This document shows, piece by piece, positions 15,238-23,187 of a stretch of DNA of 64,000 nt (position 1 is the stretch's first letter; every line of letters begins with the position of its first letter). The notes under the pieces are model-generated. The model had not been told where the DNA came from and made no database searches. It saw only the letters and a list, made by a program, of their open reading frames with translations. This DNA is from an uncultured Mucispirillum sp. (GTDB lineage Bacteria; Chrysiogenota; Deferribacteres; Deferribacterales; Mucispirillaceae). The position numbers were made by a program, and so were the translations under genes. Where the stretch lies: positions 39,363 through 103,362 of the forward strand of contig CALUZC010000006.1 of NCBI GenBank assembly GCA_944325215.1, written 5' to 3'.

Positions 15238-15930
15238 TTAATTTATTTCCCGCATAAATATGCCTTTAAGTCTGCCAATAATAGCACTATTATCATCTTT
15301 ATCTAATATAATACTTGGGTATTTTGTATTATCACTGGTAAATATGCACATATTATTATTACAGTCATTGTACCTTTTTATATAAAGCTCATTATCTTTT
15401 CTTATTACATATATTTTATTCTTTTTAAGAGTATATTTATCATTAGTATCTATTATTATTTTATCTTTATTAAGTATAGCTGGCTCCATACTATCCCCCG
15501 AAACAGCTAATATTACAAGCCCATAAGCATTTTTTATTAACTTTTTACTTACCTGCACCATTTCTGATACTTCCATACCCACAAATGCCCCAGTGCCAGC
15601 ACTAGCCTTTATATCTAAATATGCAGGTATTTCTACATAGTCATATTTGTCTTTTTCTTTTGGAAACGCCAGCAAATCTTTATCTGCATTAGATGCAGTG
15701 CTTTCTTTTTTATCATCAGAGAGAAACATACTGCCTTGACCCGTGCGGAGCCAATTTGGATTAATATTATATTGCATTTCTATCAATTTTAAAGTTTTTT
15801 CTCCAATTTTTGCACCTTTTTCCCATTTTAAAAAAGCAACATGGGAATACCCTAAATCTTTCATAAATTGCGATTTGTTCATACCTTTAACTTTAATAAT
15901 TTCTTTTATTCTCTCAATTTCTGTGCTCAT
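15238..15930 (-). CDS. phage repressor, HTH plus S24 peptidase
   Basis: This 230-residue protein has an N-terminal Xre-type HTH (MNKSQFMKDLGYSHVAFLKWEKG), a C-terminal S24 domain with GDSMEP serine (about 147), and a likely catalytic lysine in ELYIKRY. An Ala-Gly (KASAGTG) around residue 112 is a likely self-cleavage site. It is therefore a CI/LexA-type repressor and probably SOS-inducible, unlike the Mu c repressor. Three operators lie directly upstream. Confidence 0.88.
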   Translation of the reverse strand: MSTEIERIKEIIKVKGMNKSQFMKDLGYSHVAFLKWEKGAKIGEKTLKLIEMQYNINPNWLRTGQGSMFLSDDKKESTASNADKDLLAFPKEKDKYDYVEIPAYLDIKASAGTGAFVGMEVSEMVQVSKKLIKNAYGLVILAVSGDSMEPAILNKDKIIIDTNDKYTLKKNKIYVIRKDNELYIKRYNDCNNNMCIFTSDNTKYPSIILDKDDNSAIIGRLKGIFMREIN

Positions 15931-16008
15931 TGTAACCTACTTACATATTTTATATTAATAAAAATGTAATTTAGTTACAATTTCAGCTTGACATGTAACT
16001 AAGTTACA
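15931..16008. promoter_or_regulatory. three repressor operators
   Basis: 15-bp dyads with half-sites TGTAA...TTACA occur at 15931-15945, 15965-15979 and 15994-16008. The central base differs between copies. The first lies at the repressor start and the second over the repressor -35. The third fills the spacer of the early promoter. Confidence 0.75.
15952..15980 (-). promoter_or_regulatory. repressor promoter
   Basis: TTGTAA (15975-15980) and TAATAT (15952-15957) are separated by 17 bp on the minus strand. The -35 overlaps the middle operator, so the repressor would regulate itself. Confidence 0.6.
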
Positions 16009-16016
16009 TATATATT
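15988..16016 (+). promoter_or_regulatory. early (lytic) promoter
   Basis: Consensus TTGACA (15988-15993), a 17-bp spacer and TATATT (16011-16016) form a strong rightward promoter. The operator at 15994-16008 lies wholly inside the spacer, so bound repressor would block it. It drives the ner-like gene and the transposition block. Confidence 0.75.
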
Positions 16017-16127
16017 ATACTTATCAAGTTAATCATTTATATATTTTTTAAATAATTAATAAATTTATTTAACTAGTTTAATAAGTTTATTGATTTTTGT
16101 AAACAAAAAAATATTTAGGAGGACACA

Positions 16128-16346
16128 ATGTCACAACATCAAGACATTATGGTATTGCTCATCCACTTGGGTATTACCCAGAGAGACATCGCAAAAAAAG
16201 CAGGTGTAACGCCTGCGGCAGTCAGCTCTATAATTCATGGTAGAGCTAGAAGTTATAATGTTGAAAAAATTATAACAGAACTTACTGGGTATCAATTCCC
16301 TGCATTTAAACAAGTTCCACGCACATTAAGTGCTGCAAATAATTAA
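16128..16346 (+). CDS. ner: Ner-like DNA-binding regulator
   Basis: This 72-residue protein is almost entirely a helix-turn-helix (LGITQRDIAKKAGVTPAAVSSIIHGR), like Mu Ner and Nlp/SfsB. It is the first gene of the early operon, after AGGAGG. Ner turns down early and repressor transcription during lytic growth. The position, size and HTH type agree. Confidence 0.8.
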   Translation: MSQHQDIMVLLIHLGITQRDIAKKAGVTPAAVSSIIHGRARSYNVEKIITELTGYQFPAFKQVPRTLSAANN

Positions 16347-16357
16347 GGAGGTATATT

Positions 16358-16762
16358 ATGATAACAAGTGTAGAGATTTTAAAAATAGTTAAAAAAAAAG
16401 AAGTAACACCAAAAATGCAAAGAGCTATTTGCACACAAGTTTCAGCTTTTTTTGCAAAAGCAGAAACTCATGTAATTGATTATAATTTATATGACAAAGT
16501 AAAAGCATATAAATCATTTAACCCGCTTGAAAAAGCAAAAATAGCTTATGAGACTTTAAGCAGGTTATATGCTGGTATAGTTTTTAATTTAGGTTTTTTA
16601 GACCACTGGGAAGAAGAATTAAGGGAATTTTTAGAAGAAGTAGATACAGTCTATCATTCTGACCGAAGCGAAGAATCTAATCCACAAATGCAGGTGGTAG
16701 GCTTTATTTCTTATGGTGATTTAAATATCCGTGTGTTGAAGAAAGCAGAATTGGGAGCATAA
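16358..16762 (+). CDS. early phage protein, unknown, with REP-encoded insert
   Basis: This 134-residue mostly helical protein has no recognised motif. It follows the ner-like gene by 11 bp, with AGGAGG as ribosome-binding site. Residues about 99-107 (YHSDRSEESN) are translated from a REP unit at 16654-16678 that keeps the frame. The flanking parts seem to form one continuous protein. It is the second gene of the early operon, where Mu has small genes of uncertain function. Confidence 0.6.
   Translation: MITSVEILKIVKKKEVTPKMQRAICTQVSAFFAKAETHVIDYNLYDKVKAYKSFNPLEKAKIAYETLSRLYAGIVFNLGFLDHWEEELREFLEEVDTVYHSDRSEESNPQMQVVGFISYGDLNIRVLKKAELGA
16654..16678 (+). repeat. REP element inside early gene
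   Basis: TCATTCTGACCGAAGCG followed by AAGAATCT is a minimal REP unit without the extended stem. It is translated as HSDRSEES. Peptides of this kind are a known trace of this repeat in other genomes. Confidence 0.7.
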
Positions 16763-16763
16763 C

Positions 16764-16964
16764 ATGGCATTAGTAATTGAAACAGAAAAATACAGAAACA
16801 AAGTAGATAAGGACTTTATTATCATTGTGTTACAGCTTGATGCAGAAGATGAAGATTATAGAGAACCTGCATTTATTTGGAAGCAGGTAGACCTTGGCGA
16901 ATGCTGGTATGTATCTTTAAATCATAACTTTTTAGATGATTATGAAAAATTGGAGGAAGAATGA
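16764..16964 (+). CDS. small acidic early phage protein
   Basis: This 66-residue protein starts one base after the previous stop, with GGGAG upstream. It is rich in Asp/Glu (LQLDAEDEDYREP) and has no known motif. It lies in a tight run of small early genes. It could be an inhibitor or regulatory protein, but this is not supported by any signature. Confidence 0.5.
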   Translation: MALVIETEKYRNKVDKDFIIIVLQLDAEDEDYREPAFIWKQVDLGECWYVSLNHNFLDDYEKLEEE

Positions 16965-17221
16965 TGAGTAGTCTGGAGGTTAGAGATATTATTATATGCC
17001 CGCAATGTGGTCATACAGAATTTACAGCGAAAATGGAATGTTCAGTATCCGTTAAATTTTATATTGATAACAATATAATTTATCCCAAAACAAACGTGTT
17101 TGATACAGATGATGACACACTAATAGATATTGAATGTGCGAACTGTAACTACACTCTTGCAAGCTCTTTTAAAGATTTAATAATATTAATAAATACTGTG
17201 AGGAAGTGTTATGCCAAATAA
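16964..17221 (+). CDS. zinc-ribbon early phage protein
   Basis: The second of two adjacent ATGs (16964) has the better spacing to AGGAAG. The product is 85 aa. Two CxxC pairs (CPQCGH near residue 11 and CANCNY near residue 65) form a zinc ribbon around a central beta region. It starts at the stop of the previous gene and overlaps the next by 11 bp. Metal binding is likely. The role is unknown. Confidence 0.6.
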   Translation: MSSLEVRDIIICPQCGHTEFTAKMECSVSVKFYIDNNIIYPKTNVFDTDDDTLIDIECANCNYTLASSFKDLIILINTVRKCYAK

Positions 17222-17423
17222 ATTTCAACACCTTTGTTTTAATAAAATCATTGCAGTTATTCGCAGTTGTGTAACCTTTGAACATTTAGAAAATACAAGG
17301 CAGTGGTTTGATACTGTTATACGTTCAAACAAACTACCAGCTAGATATGCAGATGATATTATGAAAGCTTATAGAGCAAAAAAGCGACAAATCCAAAATG
17401 GACTTGCCGCAAAATACCAATAA
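17211..17423 (+). CDS. small basic early phage protein
   Basis: This 70-residue protein follows AGGAAG and overlaps the zinc-ribbon gene, so it is probably translationally coupled. It is helical and basic, ending in AYRAKKRQIQNGLAAKYQ. No family is recognised. A repeat-filled gap (17424-17726) follows directly. Confidence 0.55.
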   Translation: MPNKFQHLCFNKIIAVIRSCVTFEHLENTRQWFDTVIRSNKLPARYADDIMKAYRAKKRQIQNGLAAKYQ

Positions 17424-17427
17424 ACTT

Positions 17428-17525
17428 TTATTCAAAAATACATCCCTGTATTTTTGAAACCACGCACTTACGGAGTAAATCCGTTTAAGTGCTTACGCAA
17501 GCGACGGTGCATCCTGCACCTTTTG
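17428..17525 (-). repeat. family C repeat, copy 3 (inverted)
   Basis: Read on the minus strand: hairpin GGTGC-AGGA-TGCACC, the GCTTGCGTAAG block, a hairpin around CGGATTTACTCCG, and hairpin AAAAATACA-GGGA-TGTATTTTT. ATACAGGGATGT again fits the CsrA consensus. It is antisense to the early operon. Confidence 0.65.
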
Positions 17526-17586
17526 CACCACCGCATGCATATATAATGACTATATTTTTAAAAAAATGCAAGAAAAAACAATACAA

Positions 17587-17707
17587 GGTTATAAGATTTT
17601 TTGCATAGACAAGACAGACGGCTTTTTTAAAAACGGAGTTTACAAGATTAGTAAATGAGTATTTTAAAAAAGGCGGATAACAAAGTATAGGCAAAAAAGA
17701 TATAACC
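17587..17707 (+). repeat. family A long-hairpin repeat, copy 4
   Basis: Outer stem GGTTAT/ATAACC, loop AAGA/GAT, stem TTTTTTGC/GCAAAAAA, inner stem CTTTTTTAAAA/TTTTAAAAAAG, cap GAGTTTAC...GTAAATGA. The distal loop sequence differs (AGACAAGACAGACGG against GGCGGATAACAAAG). It lies 20 bp before the IclR-like gene, in its leader. Confidence 0.8.
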
Positions 17708-17726
17708 GACAAGGAGTTTTAAAAAT

Positions 17727-18101
17727 ATGAGTAAAACTTACACCAAAATTTCCGCCCTTTCAAAAGGGCTTGCAATCTTAAATATAATAGGTTCTTCACC
17801 AATTCCTGTAATGGTGAAAGATATAGCAGACCAGGCTGGTATTACTTACTCAACAGCTATGAATAATATCATAACTTTGGAAGATGCTGGCTTCATAGAA
17901 AAACAAGGCTCAGGCTACATTGGCAGTTTTAAATTGGCAAGTATTTGGACTAACCGTATGAGTTACCTTAAACGGCGTAAACAGATAATACAGGACGAAA
18001 TAGAAGTGTTAGAAAGGGGCGAGCAAAGCGAGGACTGCCAAATTCCCGACCGAATAGGGAGGAATCAGAATTTGCACAGGCTGGAGATGCAGAATGAGTA
18101 A
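17727..18101 (+). CDS. IclR-type winged-helix protein with repeat-encoded tail
   Basis: This 124-residue protein starts after AAGGAG. Residues 1-65 match the IclR N-terminal winged helix (ISALSKGLAILNIIGSSP, VKDIADQAGITYSTAMNNI). The effector domain of IclR is absent. Residues about 98-120 (GEQSEDCQIPDRIGRNQNL) are encoded by family D repeat 18018-18086, so the original C-terminus has probably been changed. It would be a DNA-binding regulator of the transposition block or host genes. Confidence 0.65.
   Translation: MSKTYTKISALSKGLAILNIIGSSPIPVMVKDIADQAGITYSTAMNNIITLEDAGFIEKQGSGYIGSFKLASIWTNRMSYLKRRKQIIQDEIEVLERGEQSEDCQIPDRIGRNQNLHRLEMQNE
18018..18086 (+). repeat. family D coding repeat, copy 1
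   Basis: This unit of about 69 bp is nearly identical to 23238-23306. Stem TGCCAAATTC/GAATTTGCA encloses a GC-richer loop. Both copies are translated in the same frame and give SEDCQIP-RIGRNQNLHRLE. Confidence 0.75.
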
Positions 18102-18174
18102 TAAAGAAATGCTATCAATAATTGGAATATATGCATTAGTCCTTTTTGCCTGCTGGGCTACTTTATGGGGGTAA
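18094..18174 (+). CDS. 26-residue membrane peptide
   Basis: ATG at 18094 follows GGAG by a short spacing and overlaps the IclR-like stop by 8 bp. The peptide is MSNKEMLSIIGIYALVLF followed by a short aromatic tail, one membrane helix. Its stop lies 3 bp before the next start. Tight packing suggests it is translated. The function is unknown. Confidence 0.5.
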   Translation: MSNKEMLSIIGIYALVLFACWATLWG

Positions 18175-18177
18175 CAA

Positions 18178-18417
18178 ATGAATGAGGTAACCTTTTCTTT
18201 AAGAAAAAATTTTAATGGTGATTATTCTGTTTATTCACCGCAGGATTTAACAAAACTAACAGGCAACTTTAGGTTTTTAATTATAAAAGAGATTATGAAG
18301 TCCACTGCAAAAAACTACAAAGCCAGGGGGCAGCCTAAAAGTGAGTTTGTTAAAAAAATAAGTGATTTTACAATAAATCATGTGCTTGAAATAGCAGATG
18401 AAATCTTTGGAGGGTAA
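18178..18417 (+). CDS. small early phage protein, unknown
   Basis: This 79-residue protein has no known motif. It starts 3 bp after the 26-residue peptide and ends 1 bp before the next start. Its stop codon region (GGAGGGTAA) supplies the ribosome-binding site of the next gene, so translation is coupled. It contains a helical basic stretch (KEIMKSTAKNYKARGQPKSE) compatible with nucleic-acid binding. Confidence 0.5.
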   Translation: MNEVTFSLRKNFNGDYSVYSPQDLTKLTGNFRFLIIKEIMKSTAKNYKARGQPKSEFVKKISDFTINHVLEIADEIFGG

Positions 18418-18418
18418 T

Positions 18419-19570
18419 ATGAGTAAAAAAGAAATAACAGCAGAAACTGAAAAGAATATTAAAATTAATTCTGTTGGAGCGGAGCCGAGCGTGTATCGGC
18501 ACAGCGACACCTTACCGATGGGGGAAGATGGAAAGGGGGAAAGCGGAATTTCCCCCTTACAAGATAAAATTGATACTTTTAAGTTAGAAAGTGAAATGCA
18601 GGCAGCCACCAGTTTAGTAGAAGCAAACATGGCAGAATTCCATGCAGAACAGCAGGAATTAAAAGTTAAACAACAGCAGGAAAGAGAAACGCTCATTGCA
18701 GAAGCAAGCAGGCTTACTGGCAGAGTGGAAGCGTTTAATTTTATATCAAAACTCACGACCGTCGGGAGTTTGATGATTATTAAAAAAATAAAAGAAAGTG
18801 GTGTTTATAAAGAGCTTCCAAATATTAAAACTTGGGCTGATTACTGTAAAAGTATAGGTTTTTCAGTAAATAAGATAGATGAAGATTTATTAAATTTAAA
18901 CACTTTTGGAGAAAATTTACTCACGACCGTCGGGGATTTTAGTTTAGGATATAAAGATTTAAGAGAGCTTCGTAAACAAGTCAAATCTGGCAGTTTAGAA
19001 ATTAAAGATGCTGAAGTTATCATTGATGGTGAAGTAATACCATTAGATGATAAAGACGAGCTTCGTGATGCACTAGATACTCTTTTAAAATCTAAATATA
19101 AAAAAATAGAAGAATTAAAAGATGAAATCAAAAATAAAGAAAGCATTATTGAAGATAAAGAGCATGATATTAAACGTTTGCAGGCTTCCAATAACACATT
19201 TTTCAAAGAAAAAGAGCAGGCAGAGCGTGAGCTTAAGTATTTAAAAGCAGAAGGCTCAATTAATGGTGTAGAGCTGGAAGATAATCCAGACTTTCAGGCT
19301 ATTAAACAATGTGAAAATGAAAACAGCATTTTAATAGAACGGCTTACAAGGCTTGCTGAAAAAGATTTATCAAAATTTAATAAATCTATGCTTGGCAGCA
19401 CTGTTATTAAAATTATGAATGATATGCACAACCTGCATCAAGAGTTATGCAGCCTTGGTATTTCTGATTACTTTGGTGATGCTTTTGTTGATGATGATGT
19501 TATTGATGCAGAAGATGCAGTCATTACGCCAAATATGTTTTTAAAACAACAAGGTAATGAATATGAATAA
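18419..19570 (+). CDS. coiled-coil early phage protein
   Basis: The start MSKKEITAET at 18419 follows GGAGGGTAAT, giving 383 aa. Residues about 20-45 (PSVYRHSDTLPMGED) come from an inserted hairpin repeat near 18480-18560. Then comes a globular part (TWADYCKSIGFSVNKIDEDL) resembling phage DNA-metabolism accessory proteins, and a long coiled coil at about 220-290. The 15-mer CTCACGACCGTCGGG occurs twice in the gene (18,757 and 18,921). It lies directly before the transposase gene and overlaps it. Confidence 0.55.
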   Translation: MSKKEITAETEKNIKINSVGAEPSVYRHSDTLPMGEDGKGESGISPLQDKIDTFKLESEMQAATSLVEANMAEFHAEQQELKVKQQQERETLIAEASRLTGRVEAFNFISKLTTVGSLMIIKKIKESGVYKELPNIKTWADYCKSIGFSVNKIDEDLLNLNTFGENLLTTVGDFSLGYKDLRELRKQVKSGSLEIKDAEVIIDGEVIPLDDKDELRDALDTLLKSKYKKIEELKDEIKNKESIIEDKEHDIKRLQASNNTFFKEKEQAERELKYLKAEGSINGVELEDNPDFQAIKQCENENSILIERLTRLAEKDLSKFNKSMLGSTVIKIMNDMHNLHQELCSLGISDYFGDAFVDDDVIDAEDAVITPNMFLKQQGNEYE

Positions 19571-21362
19571 GTCAGAAATAAAAAACTATCTTGAAACTGC
19601 TGATAATATAAAAGAAGCCATGGAATATTTAGCTTTTAAACTGGGTGTATCTTATAAAAGAATGCAGTCCATAGCTCTTGATGCAGGCTTTAGAAGAAGA
19701 CAGGAAAGGAGTAATAAAGGCGAAACTTCATGCCCTACAGATGTTATTGATTTAATAGCTGCCCGTGTTCGTATTTCTATCAAAAAAGGGGCTAAAGATG
19801 CTTTTGATATTAATACTACCATAAAAAAAGAGTATGAAACTTTAATTGAAGAAGGTGTTGATATACCTGTTAGCTACGAAAGAGTATGCACTCTTTTAAG
19901 AAACATGCAGCTTGATAGAAAGAGCCTTACAACTGCTACTCCATTTGTGCGTTTGGATAGCCTGCATGTAAACCATGTACATTTGTTTGATATTACTAAC
20001 TGCCTGCAATGGCACTTAGAAAAAGGGCATGGCATGAATGAGGAAGACATATCTAAATGGTTATATCCTAATAAAGTATTGGAAGAAGCTCGTAAAAGAG
20101 ATATGAAACCTAAACTATTAAGATATGTTATGATAGACCATAAAAGCCGTGCTTTTTACTTTCAATATTTTTATACATCAGGCGAACGAGCTGAAAATGG
20201 TGCTGAGTTCTTTTATAACGCATGGGCAGATAAACGCCCTTTAATTGAAAAAACACTTGGCATTGCAGATTATGATGGCATGTATCAGTTTTCAGGCATA
20301 CCAAAGATTATCTATACTGATGGCGGTCCAATTTTTAAAGATACTGCCATTAAAAACTTAATGGCAGCTCTTGGTATTGAAGTGCTTATCCATAAAACAC
20401 ATAATCCAAGGGCAAAAGGTATGGTTGAACGCCATATGAAAATCATAGGTGATAATTTTGAAAGCAATTTAAGACGCTTTAAAATTGAAACCTTAGAAGA
20501 ATTAAATGCTTATGCTCTTGACTGGTGCATAAAGTTTAATAATGAGAGAGAAGTGGCTAATACTAATAAAACTAGAAGCCAGCTGTGGCGAACTATTAAG
20601 CCTAATGAATATACACTACTCCCAGGGCTTGATATTTATAACACTCTTATTTCCAAAGAAGATGAAACAAGAGTATTAAATGGCAACTGTGAATTTAGCT
20701 ATAAGGGGCAAGACTATATTTGTGATAATCCAAATTTCGCAGGGCAAAAAGTAGTAATTAAAATACATTTATCAGATTTCCCAGCACTGCACCTACACTT
20801 TAATGGCACTGTTGAAAAAGCATATCCTTTCAGCCGTGATGAATATGGCAGACCACAAATCGCCCGCACTGGCATTATCGGTGAAAAATATGCATGCCAT
20901 ATTGTAACAGATGCGGAAATTTTAAAAGAACATATTGAGCAGGTTGCAGAACGTGTTGATGGTGTAGTGTTTAAAGGGAATAATGATAAACGTATAGCTA
21001 AACCTACCCTAAATGCAGCAGCTAAACCAGCAGTGAAAACTAAAAAAGAAACTGTAGCATATTTACAGCCACAAGGTGAAATAGTTAAAACAGAAAACCC
21101 ATACAAACCTGTTACTAATGAACTAATTAGTAACAAATCCCCTGAAGTGCTAAGCAGCAGCGATGACCATGCTCCATTGCTGCTGCCAGTATCTTCTGCA
21201 ATCGGGATGTTGATTGCTGAGTATGGCTCAATATCACCAGTGCAAAATAAAAGATTAAAAGCCATGTTTAAAGATGGTGTGCCTAATAACCTATCTGCTA
21301 CAGAGCTTTATAATATGATTAATGCCCCATATATGGAGGTGGATAATGAAAAACTCGCATAA
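19563..21362 (+). CDS. MuA-like DDE transposase
   Basis: The start is ATG at 19563 (MNKSEIK), 9 nt after AAGG; an ATG at 19557 is too close. The product is about 599 aa, near MuA size. An N-terminal HTH (LGVSYKRMQSIALDAG) precedes an rve-type core with Asp in LFDITN (about 143), Asp in YTDGGPIF (about 252) and Glu in KGMVERHM (about 288), the DDE triad. A beta-barrel and a disordered region follow. It joins phage ends to target DNA with MuB. Confidence 0.88.
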   Translation: MNKSEIKNYLETADNIKEAMEYLAFKLGVSYKRMQSIALDAGFRRRQERSNKGETSCPTDVIDLIAARVRISIKKGAKDAFDINTTIKKEYETLIEEGVDIPVSYERVCTLLRNMQLDRKSLTTATPFVRLDSLHVNHVHLFDITNCLQWHLEKGHGMNEEDISKWLYPNKVLEEARKRDMKPKLLRYVMIDHKSRAFYFQYFYTSGERAENGAEFFYNAWADKRPLIEKTLGIADYDGMYQFSGIPKIIYTDGGPIFKDTAIKNLMAALGIEVLIHKTHNPRAKGMVERHMKIIGDNFESNLRRFKIETLEELNAYALDWCIKFNNEREVANTNKTRSQLWRTIKPNEYTLLPGLDIYNTLISKEDETRVLNGNCEFSYKGQDYICDNPNFAGQKVVIKIHLSDFPALHLHFNGTVEKAYPFSRDEYGRPQIARTGIIGEKYACHIVTDAEILKEHIEQVAERVDGVVFKGNNDKRIAKPTLNAAAKPAVKTKKETVAYLQPQGEIVKTENPYKPVTNELISNKSPEVLSSSDDHAPLLLPVSSAIGMLIAEYGSISPVQNKRLKAMFKDGVPNNLSATELYNMINAPYMEVDNEKLA

Positions 21363-22506
21363 AAATAAATGCATACTGCTTAAAAAAATCATTGAAGAAA
21401 GTGATACATCATTAAGTAAATTTGCAGATTTATTTTTAAATTATACAGGCTTTAAAATTAGCCGCAGTGCTATTTTTAACCTGTTAAATCAAGGCATTAT
21501 GCCTAAAAGAATACCTGATTTTAAATATCATATTGAGAAGATTGTAAAAGAAAACTTCCACCAGGTATTAGAAAAATTAAACATAAAAATAGAAGATATA
21601 TGGAACATATCTAAAGAAATGGAGGAAACAACTATGGAAAAATGCGAAGTATTAACAAGCGATGCAATGGCTCATTTTGGGTTAAATTCAGACCCATTTA
21701 TGCCAGTTCTCACAAACGAAAATCAAGTATTAATGTTACAGGCTCATTATTATGCTCTTGAAAATATGCGTATAACAGCAGAAATGGGCTTAATGACAGC
21801 AATAACAGGGCAAGTTGGCAGCGGAAAAACAACTGTCTTGGCTAAGTTTAAAAGAACTATCAACAAGCAGGATAAATATATTATTATTCAGCCAAAAACA
21901 AGGGAAATCGGCAGAATTACCACTCGTGAAATATTAGAAGCTATACTGAATAAATTATCAGATGATAAACCAAAAAGAAATTTGGAAGCATTAAGTCGCC
22001 AGGTTGAAGAACTACTGCAAAAAACAAGCAACAGTGGTAAAAGATGTATCTTGATAATTGAAGAAAGTCAAGATTTACATACAAACACTATCAAAAAACT
22101 TAAAAGATTGTGGGAAATTGGTGAAGATGAGTTTAATCCGCTGCTTGCTATTATTTTGATAGGTCAAACAGAGTTAGCATATAAGCTCTATGGAAGTCAA
22201 AATATGAACTTGCGAGAAGTTGCATCTCGTATGACTCATGTGGAGCTTGGGGCAATTAATCATGAATTATATGATTATATCAAGCATAAATGTAAAATGG
22301 CAGGCTTACAGGTAGAAAAAATCATAACAAAAGATGCGGTAGATGCATTATCTGCTCGCTTTATATCAAAAGATGTAAATGGCAAAATTAGCTATATAGC
22401 ATATCCAAATAAAGTAAACAATGTGATGAAACTTTTAATGAATACCGCAACAGCAGCTGGTGAAGATATTATCAATAATGAAGTTATTGATATGGCTGGA
22501 ATATAA
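21346..22506 (+). CDS. MuB-like AAA+ target-selection ATPase
   Basis: The start MKNSHKNKC at 21346 follows GGAGG and overlaps the transposase end. The product is 386 aa, longer than Mu B (312). An N-terminal HTH region (LSKFADLFLNYTGFKISRSAI) is followed by an AAA domain with Walker A GQVGSGKT (about 155), Walker B LIIEES (about 236) and sensor LIGQTEL. It binds target DNA and activates MuA. Context and domains agree. Confidence 0.88.
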   Translation: MKNSHKNKCILLKKIIEESDTSLSKFADLFLNYTGFKISRSAIFNLLNQGIMPKRIPDFKYHIEKIVKENFHQVLEKLNIKIEDIWNISKEMEETTMEKCEVLTSDAMAHFGLNSDPFMPVLTNENQVLMLQAHYYALENMRITAEMGLMTAITGQVGSGKTTVLAKFKRTINKQDKYIIIQPKTREIGRITTREILEAILNKLSDDKPKRNLEALSRQVEELLQKTSNSGKRCILIIEESQDLHTNTIKKLKRLWEIGEDEFNPLLAIILIGQTELAYKLYGSQNMNLREVASRMTHVELGAINHELYDYIKHKCKMAGLQVEKIITKDAVDALSARFISKDVNGKISYIAYPNKVNNVMKLLMNTATAAGEDIINNEVIDMAGI

Positions 22507-22514
22507 TTATAAGG

Positions 22515-22606
22515 AGTGAATCGCCACAGGAAGTGGCATCGCTTGCGTAAGTATAGACGAATTTACTTCGGCTATGCGTATTTTAAAAAATACAGGGATG
22601 TATTTT
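22515..22606 (+). repeat. family C repeat, copy 4
   Basis: Hairpin GCCAC-AGGA-AGTGGC covaries with GGTGC-AGGA-TGCACC at 17.5 kb. GCTTGCGTAAG is conserved, then a hairpin around CGAATTTACTTCG, then AAAAAATACA-GGGA-TGTATTTTTT. This copy is in the sense direction of the early operon, between MuB-like and Gam genes. Confidence 0.7.
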
Positions 22607-22665
22607 TTAATAAAAATAAACAGATGAAAAAATTGTATTTATTACAATTTTTGAAGGAGTGAAAT

Positions 22666-23187
22666 ATGTATGTAAAATTATCAGATATTGAGCAGGCAGC
22701 AAGAGATTTCTCTGCAAAAAGCAAAACTTTAAGGAACTATCATGAACAATTAAACAGTGAGATAGATGCTATTAAATCTAAATATTTAGAAGATATTAAA
22801 ATAGCATCAGTGGAAGCTGGTGAAAGCTATCAAATGCTTTTAACTCTTATTAATGACGCATCAGATTTGTTTAAAGATAAAAAATCTATGACAGTATCAG
22901 GTGTTAAGTTTGGCTTTCAAAAAAAGAAAGGTAAGTTAGAAATCATTAATGAAGATGCTACTATTGCAAAATTAAAAGAGCTTTATGGGGAAAATGTAGC
23001 TCTTTATATCAATACTAAAACATCTATCGTAAAAAAAGCATTAGACAGCCTGCCAGCATCTGACTTGAAAAAATTAGGTGTAAACATAGTGCAGGATACA
23101 GATGTAGCATTTGTAAAATTAACTGATGATGAAGTGCAAAAATTAATAGAAGCAATGATAAAAGAAAGTGCAAAGGTGGCAGAATGA
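22666..23187 (+). CDS. gam: Gam-like host-nuclease inhibitor
   Basis: This 173-residue protein starts after AAGGAG. The N-terminal coiled coil and the pattern MTVSGVKFGFQKKKGKLEII followed by LKKLGVNIV are typical of Mu Gam. Gam dimers coat DNA ends and block host exonucleases, and are Ku-like in fold. It lies downstream of MuB as in Mu. Confidence 0.85.
   Translation: MYVKLSDIEQAARDFSAKSKTLRNYHEQLNSEIDAIKSKYLEDIKIASVEAGESYQMLLTLINDASDLFKDKKSMTVSGVKFGFQKKKGKLEIINEDATIAKLKELYGENVALYINTKTSIVKKALDSLPASDLKKLGVNIVQDTDVAFVKLTDDEVQKLIEAMIKESAKVAE

Noticed and set aside
17485..17712. Minus-strand frame of 75 codons in the gap before the IclR-like gene
   Set aside because: It lies wholly in family C and family A repeat DNA, has no ribosome-binding site and starts and ends in repeat stems.
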